64,000 bases of DNA from Actinomadura rifamycini DSM 43936 (GTDB taxonomy: Bacteria; Actinomycetota; Actinomycetes; Streptosporangiales; Streptosporangiaceae). Where the stretch lies: positions 62,001 through 126,000 of the forward strand of contig NZ_AULB01000022.1 in the NCBI RefSeq assembly GCF_000425065.1, written 5' to 3'. The notes beneath the pieces were generated by a model. That model was given only the letters and a program-made list of their open reading frames with translations. It did no database searches and had not been told where the DNA came from. The position numbers and the translations under genes are program-made. Within the stretch, counting starts at the first letter, position 1, and every line of letters starts with the position of its first letter. This document shows, in pieces, positions 62,194 through 64,000 of the stretch.

Positions 62194-63225
62194 ATGGCGA
62201 ACTTCACGCTCGACGACGTTCGGCAACGGACGTACAAGGCGCGTGACGCGTGGTGGACGGTCCTGCTCGTCGACCCGCTCGCCGCGCGGCTGGTGAAGGT
62301 CACCGCCAACCGCACCCGCATCACCCCGAACCAGCTCACCGTCGCGGCGCTCGTCCTCGGCCTGGCGGCGGGCGCGTGCTTCGCGATGGCCGACTGGCAG
62401 TGGCTGCTCGCGGGCGCGCTGCTGTACCACCTGTCGTTCACGCTCGACTGCATGGACGGCAAGATCGCGCGGCTGAAGGGCACCGGTTCGGTGTTCGGCG
62501 CGTGGCTCGACTACATCTTCGACCGGCTGCGGGTCCTCGCCTGCGCGATCGCGCTGATGGCCGGGCAGTACGCCGCCACCGGCAACGTCGCCTACGTGTG
62601 GACGGCGCTCGCCGTCGTCTTCCTCGACATGCTCCGCTACATGGACTCCCTCGAGATCTTCAAGGTGCGGGCGCAGATGCGGTCGACGCTGGCGAAGACG
62701 CGGCGGGAGGCCGAGTCGCTGGAGCTGGCGGAGCTGCGCGCCGGGGGCGCCGCGCAGGACGAGGTCGGCGCGCGGCTCGCGTCGGCGGAGCGCACCCTGG
62801 ACGAGGGCGACGCCGAGGACGAGAACCGGGTCGTCGGCGAGGAGGCCGCCGAGAAGGCCGCCGACGCGGTCATGCAGCGGGGCCTCTACACGCGGTTCCC
62901 CTGGTACATCCGGATCCGCGACGTGCTCATGCGCGGGCGCATCCGGCCGCACCTGTTCAGCGGCATCGAGTTCCAGATGGGCGTGTTCATCGTCGCGCCG
63001 GTCGCCGCCGCGGTCGTCTCGGGCGCGATCATCCCGGTCGTCGCGGTCAGCGCCGCCGGGATGCTGTTCTTCGAGCTCGTGGTCATCTACAAGTTCTGGA
63101 TGGCGACCCACGCCTACAACCGGAACATGGCCGCGCTGGAGGAGAAGATCTCCGGACACCGGGACCGCCTGCCCGCCGAGGAGTTCGAGCGGATCCAGGC
63201 GGGCGCCGGCACCAGCGCCGGCTGA
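62194..63225 (+). CDS. CDP-alcohol phosphatidyltransferase family protein
   Basis: A 343-residue membrane enzyme. The signature D-x2-D-G-x2-A-R-x8-G-x3-D-x3-D is complete in LDCMDGKIARLKG followed by GAWLDYIFDRLR. About six helices surround a long cytosolic acidic/helical insert (about residues 160-230). The usual role is to transfer a CMP-linked phospho-head group to an alcohol. It may make a lipid or lipid-linked precursor for the wall polymer, though it could equally be a phospholipid enzyme. Good spacing from GAAAGGA to the ATG. Confidence 0.88.
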   Translation: MANFTLDDVRQRTYKARDAWWTVLLVDPLAARLVKVTANRTRITPNQLTVAALVLGLAAGACFAMADWQWLLAGALLYHLSFTLDCMDGKIARLKGTGSVFGAWLDYIFDRLRVLACAIALMAGQYAATGNVAYVWTALAVVFLDMLRYMDSLEIFKVRAQMRSTLAKTRREAESLELAELRAGGAAQDEVGARLASAERTLDEGDAEDENRVVGEEAAEKAADAVMQRGLYTRFPWYIRIRDVLMRGRIRPHLFSGIEFQMGVFIVAPVAAAVVSGAIIPVVAVSAAGMLFFELVVIYKFWMATHAYNRNMAALEEKISGHRDRLPAEEFERIQAGAGTSAG

Positions 63226-63291
63226 CCCGCCCCTCCGGGCCGCCCGCCCGGTGCGCCCGTCCGGCACGCCCGTCCGCGCCGGGGGCCGGGG

Positions 63292-64000
63292 TCAGCGCTT
63301 GATGAACTCGAGCAGGTCGCGGTTGAAGCGCTCCTTGTCGCCCGGGACCATCGCGATGCCGTGGGACCCGCCCTCGTAGACCTTGAGCTCCGCGCCCGGG
63401 ATGAGCTGCGCGGACTTGCGGCCGGTGGCGTCGATCGGGACGATCTGGTCGTCGTCGCCGTGGACGATCAGCGTCGGGACGTCGAACCGGCGCAGGTCGC
63501 CGGTGAAGTCGGTGCGCGCGAACGCGTCCACGCACTTCAGACCGGCCTGGATGTTCTCGTGCATCGCCATGAACCAGAACGCGTCCCGGTTGCCCTGGGT
63601 GGCCTTCGAGCCCGGGCGGTTCGCGGAGAAGAACGCCTCGGACGCGTCCTTCCAGTACTGCGAGCGCTCGGTGGCGATGCCCTTCTTGATGTCCTCGAAG
63701 ACCTGCTCGGGGACGCCTTCCGGGTTGCCCGGCCCCTGGATCATCAGCGGCGGGATGGCCGACAGCAGGACCGCGCGGGAGACCCGGCCCGTGCCGTGGC
63801 GGCCGATGTAGCGGGCGAGTTCCCCGCCGCCCATGGAGTGCGCGACGAGCGTCGCGTCCCGCAGGTCGAGCCGCTCCATCAGGTCGTTGAGGTCGTCGGC
63901 GAAGGTGTCGAAGTCGTAGCCGGTGAAGGGCTGGCTGGAGCGACCGTGGCCGCGCCGGTCGTGCGCGACGCCCCGGAAGCCGTTGTCGGCGACCGTCCGC
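63292..64000 (-). CDS. Alpha/beta hydrolase (chloroperoxidase-like), 5' end outside the window
   Basis: The frame runs to the right edge, so the N-terminus is missing; about 236 residues are seen. The visible part begins within RTVADNGFRGVAHDRRGHGRS, continues with the nucleophile elbow VAHSMGGGE, then FDVPTLIVHGDDDQIVP (catalytic Asp) and EGGSHGIAMVPGDK (catalytic His). This matches non-heme haloperoxidase-type esterases. It is convergent with the phosphatidyltransferase gene, 66 bp away. Confidence 0.88.
   Translation of the reverse strand, partial: RTVADNGFRGVAHDRRGHGRSSQPFTGYDFDTFADDLNDLMERLDLRDATLVAHSMGGGELARYIGRHGTGRVSRAVLLSAIPPLMIQGPGNPEGVPEQVFEDIKKGIATERSQYWKDASEAFFSANRPGSKATQGNRDAFWFMAMHENIQAGLKCVDAFARTDFTGDLRRFDVPTLIVHGDDDQIVPIDATGRKSAQLIPGAELKVYEGGSHGIAMVPGDKERFNRDLLEFIKR

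Noticed and set aside
63221..63296. Terminator from gctgaccc/gggtcagc between the last two genes
   Set aside because: The arms are 60 bases apart and overlap both stop codons, so a functional hairpin is doubtful.

Overview
The DNA is very GC-rich (coding third positions almost all G/C), uses many GTG starts, and carries a complete coenzyme F420 pathway, a WhiB regulator and TobH/Trm112/ManB-type genes. It is therefore chromosomal DNA of an actinomycete. A spore-forming, non-Streptomyces actinomycete such as Actinomadura or a relative (Thermomonosporaceae/Streptosporangiales) is a reasonable guess; the genus is inference, not shown by the sequence.

Layout. Bases 1-12.7 kb are accessory: a truncated LacI regulator, an ABC-F ATPase, a secreted serine hydrolase, a DyP peroxidase, a quinone reductase, a GC-rich tandem-repeat block (about 7.05-7.79 kb), a GlxA-type AraC regulator, an SDR, a GAF-SpoIIE phosphatase and a bicovalent-FAD (BBE-like) oxidase. 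From 12.8 to 16.4 kb two different S-adenosylhomocysteine hydrolases lie in tandem, one canonical and one of the short archaeal-like type, with a MerR gene divergent from the first over a perfect palindrome. A secreted trypsin-like protease and a DesK/NarL-type two-component pair follow (17-20.1 kb).

From 20.5 to 32.2 kb lies a conserved actinobacterial block: CDF transporter, TobH/SIS isomerase, Trm112, ManB and a DUF3499 protein on the minus strand, then a small metallopeptidase-family protein, WhiB, a membrane protein with a Q/P/G-rich tail, and fbiA-fbiB convergent with fbiC. This resembles the mycobacterial Rv3256c-Rv3262 order from memory. All genes for F420 core and tail synthesis sit within 5 kb. 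The related pieces of that block (NDP-mannose pyrophosphorylase, TIGR03089, LCP/CpsA) return further right, separated by an accessory insert (32.5-39.7 kb) with a DNA glycosylase, an SDR plus ECF41 sigma factor with a recognisable ECF41 promoter, a SnoaL protein, a Tat-exported PhoD phosphatase and a divergent aldo-keto reductase/XRE pair.

From 39.7 to 63.2 kb the theme is the cell envelope: sugar-nucleotide pyrophosphorylase, methyltransferase, flippase-like protein, thioredoxin, GT4, DPM-type GT2 and a large polytopic membrane protein; then a long plus-strand series of LCP ligase, two paralogous membrane acyltransferases, two GT2-TagF fusion polymerases, a GT2, a stand-alone protein made of the beta modules found in the flanking transferases, a GT4 and a CDP-alcohol phosphatidyltransferase. 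It looks like a teichoic-acid-like wall glycopolymer locus. The window ends inside an alpha/beta hydrolase.

Several genes have a TANNNT -10 hexamer 6-8 bases before the start codon, pointing to frequent leaderless transcription. No rRNA, tRNA, CRISPR array, IS element or prophage was recognised.
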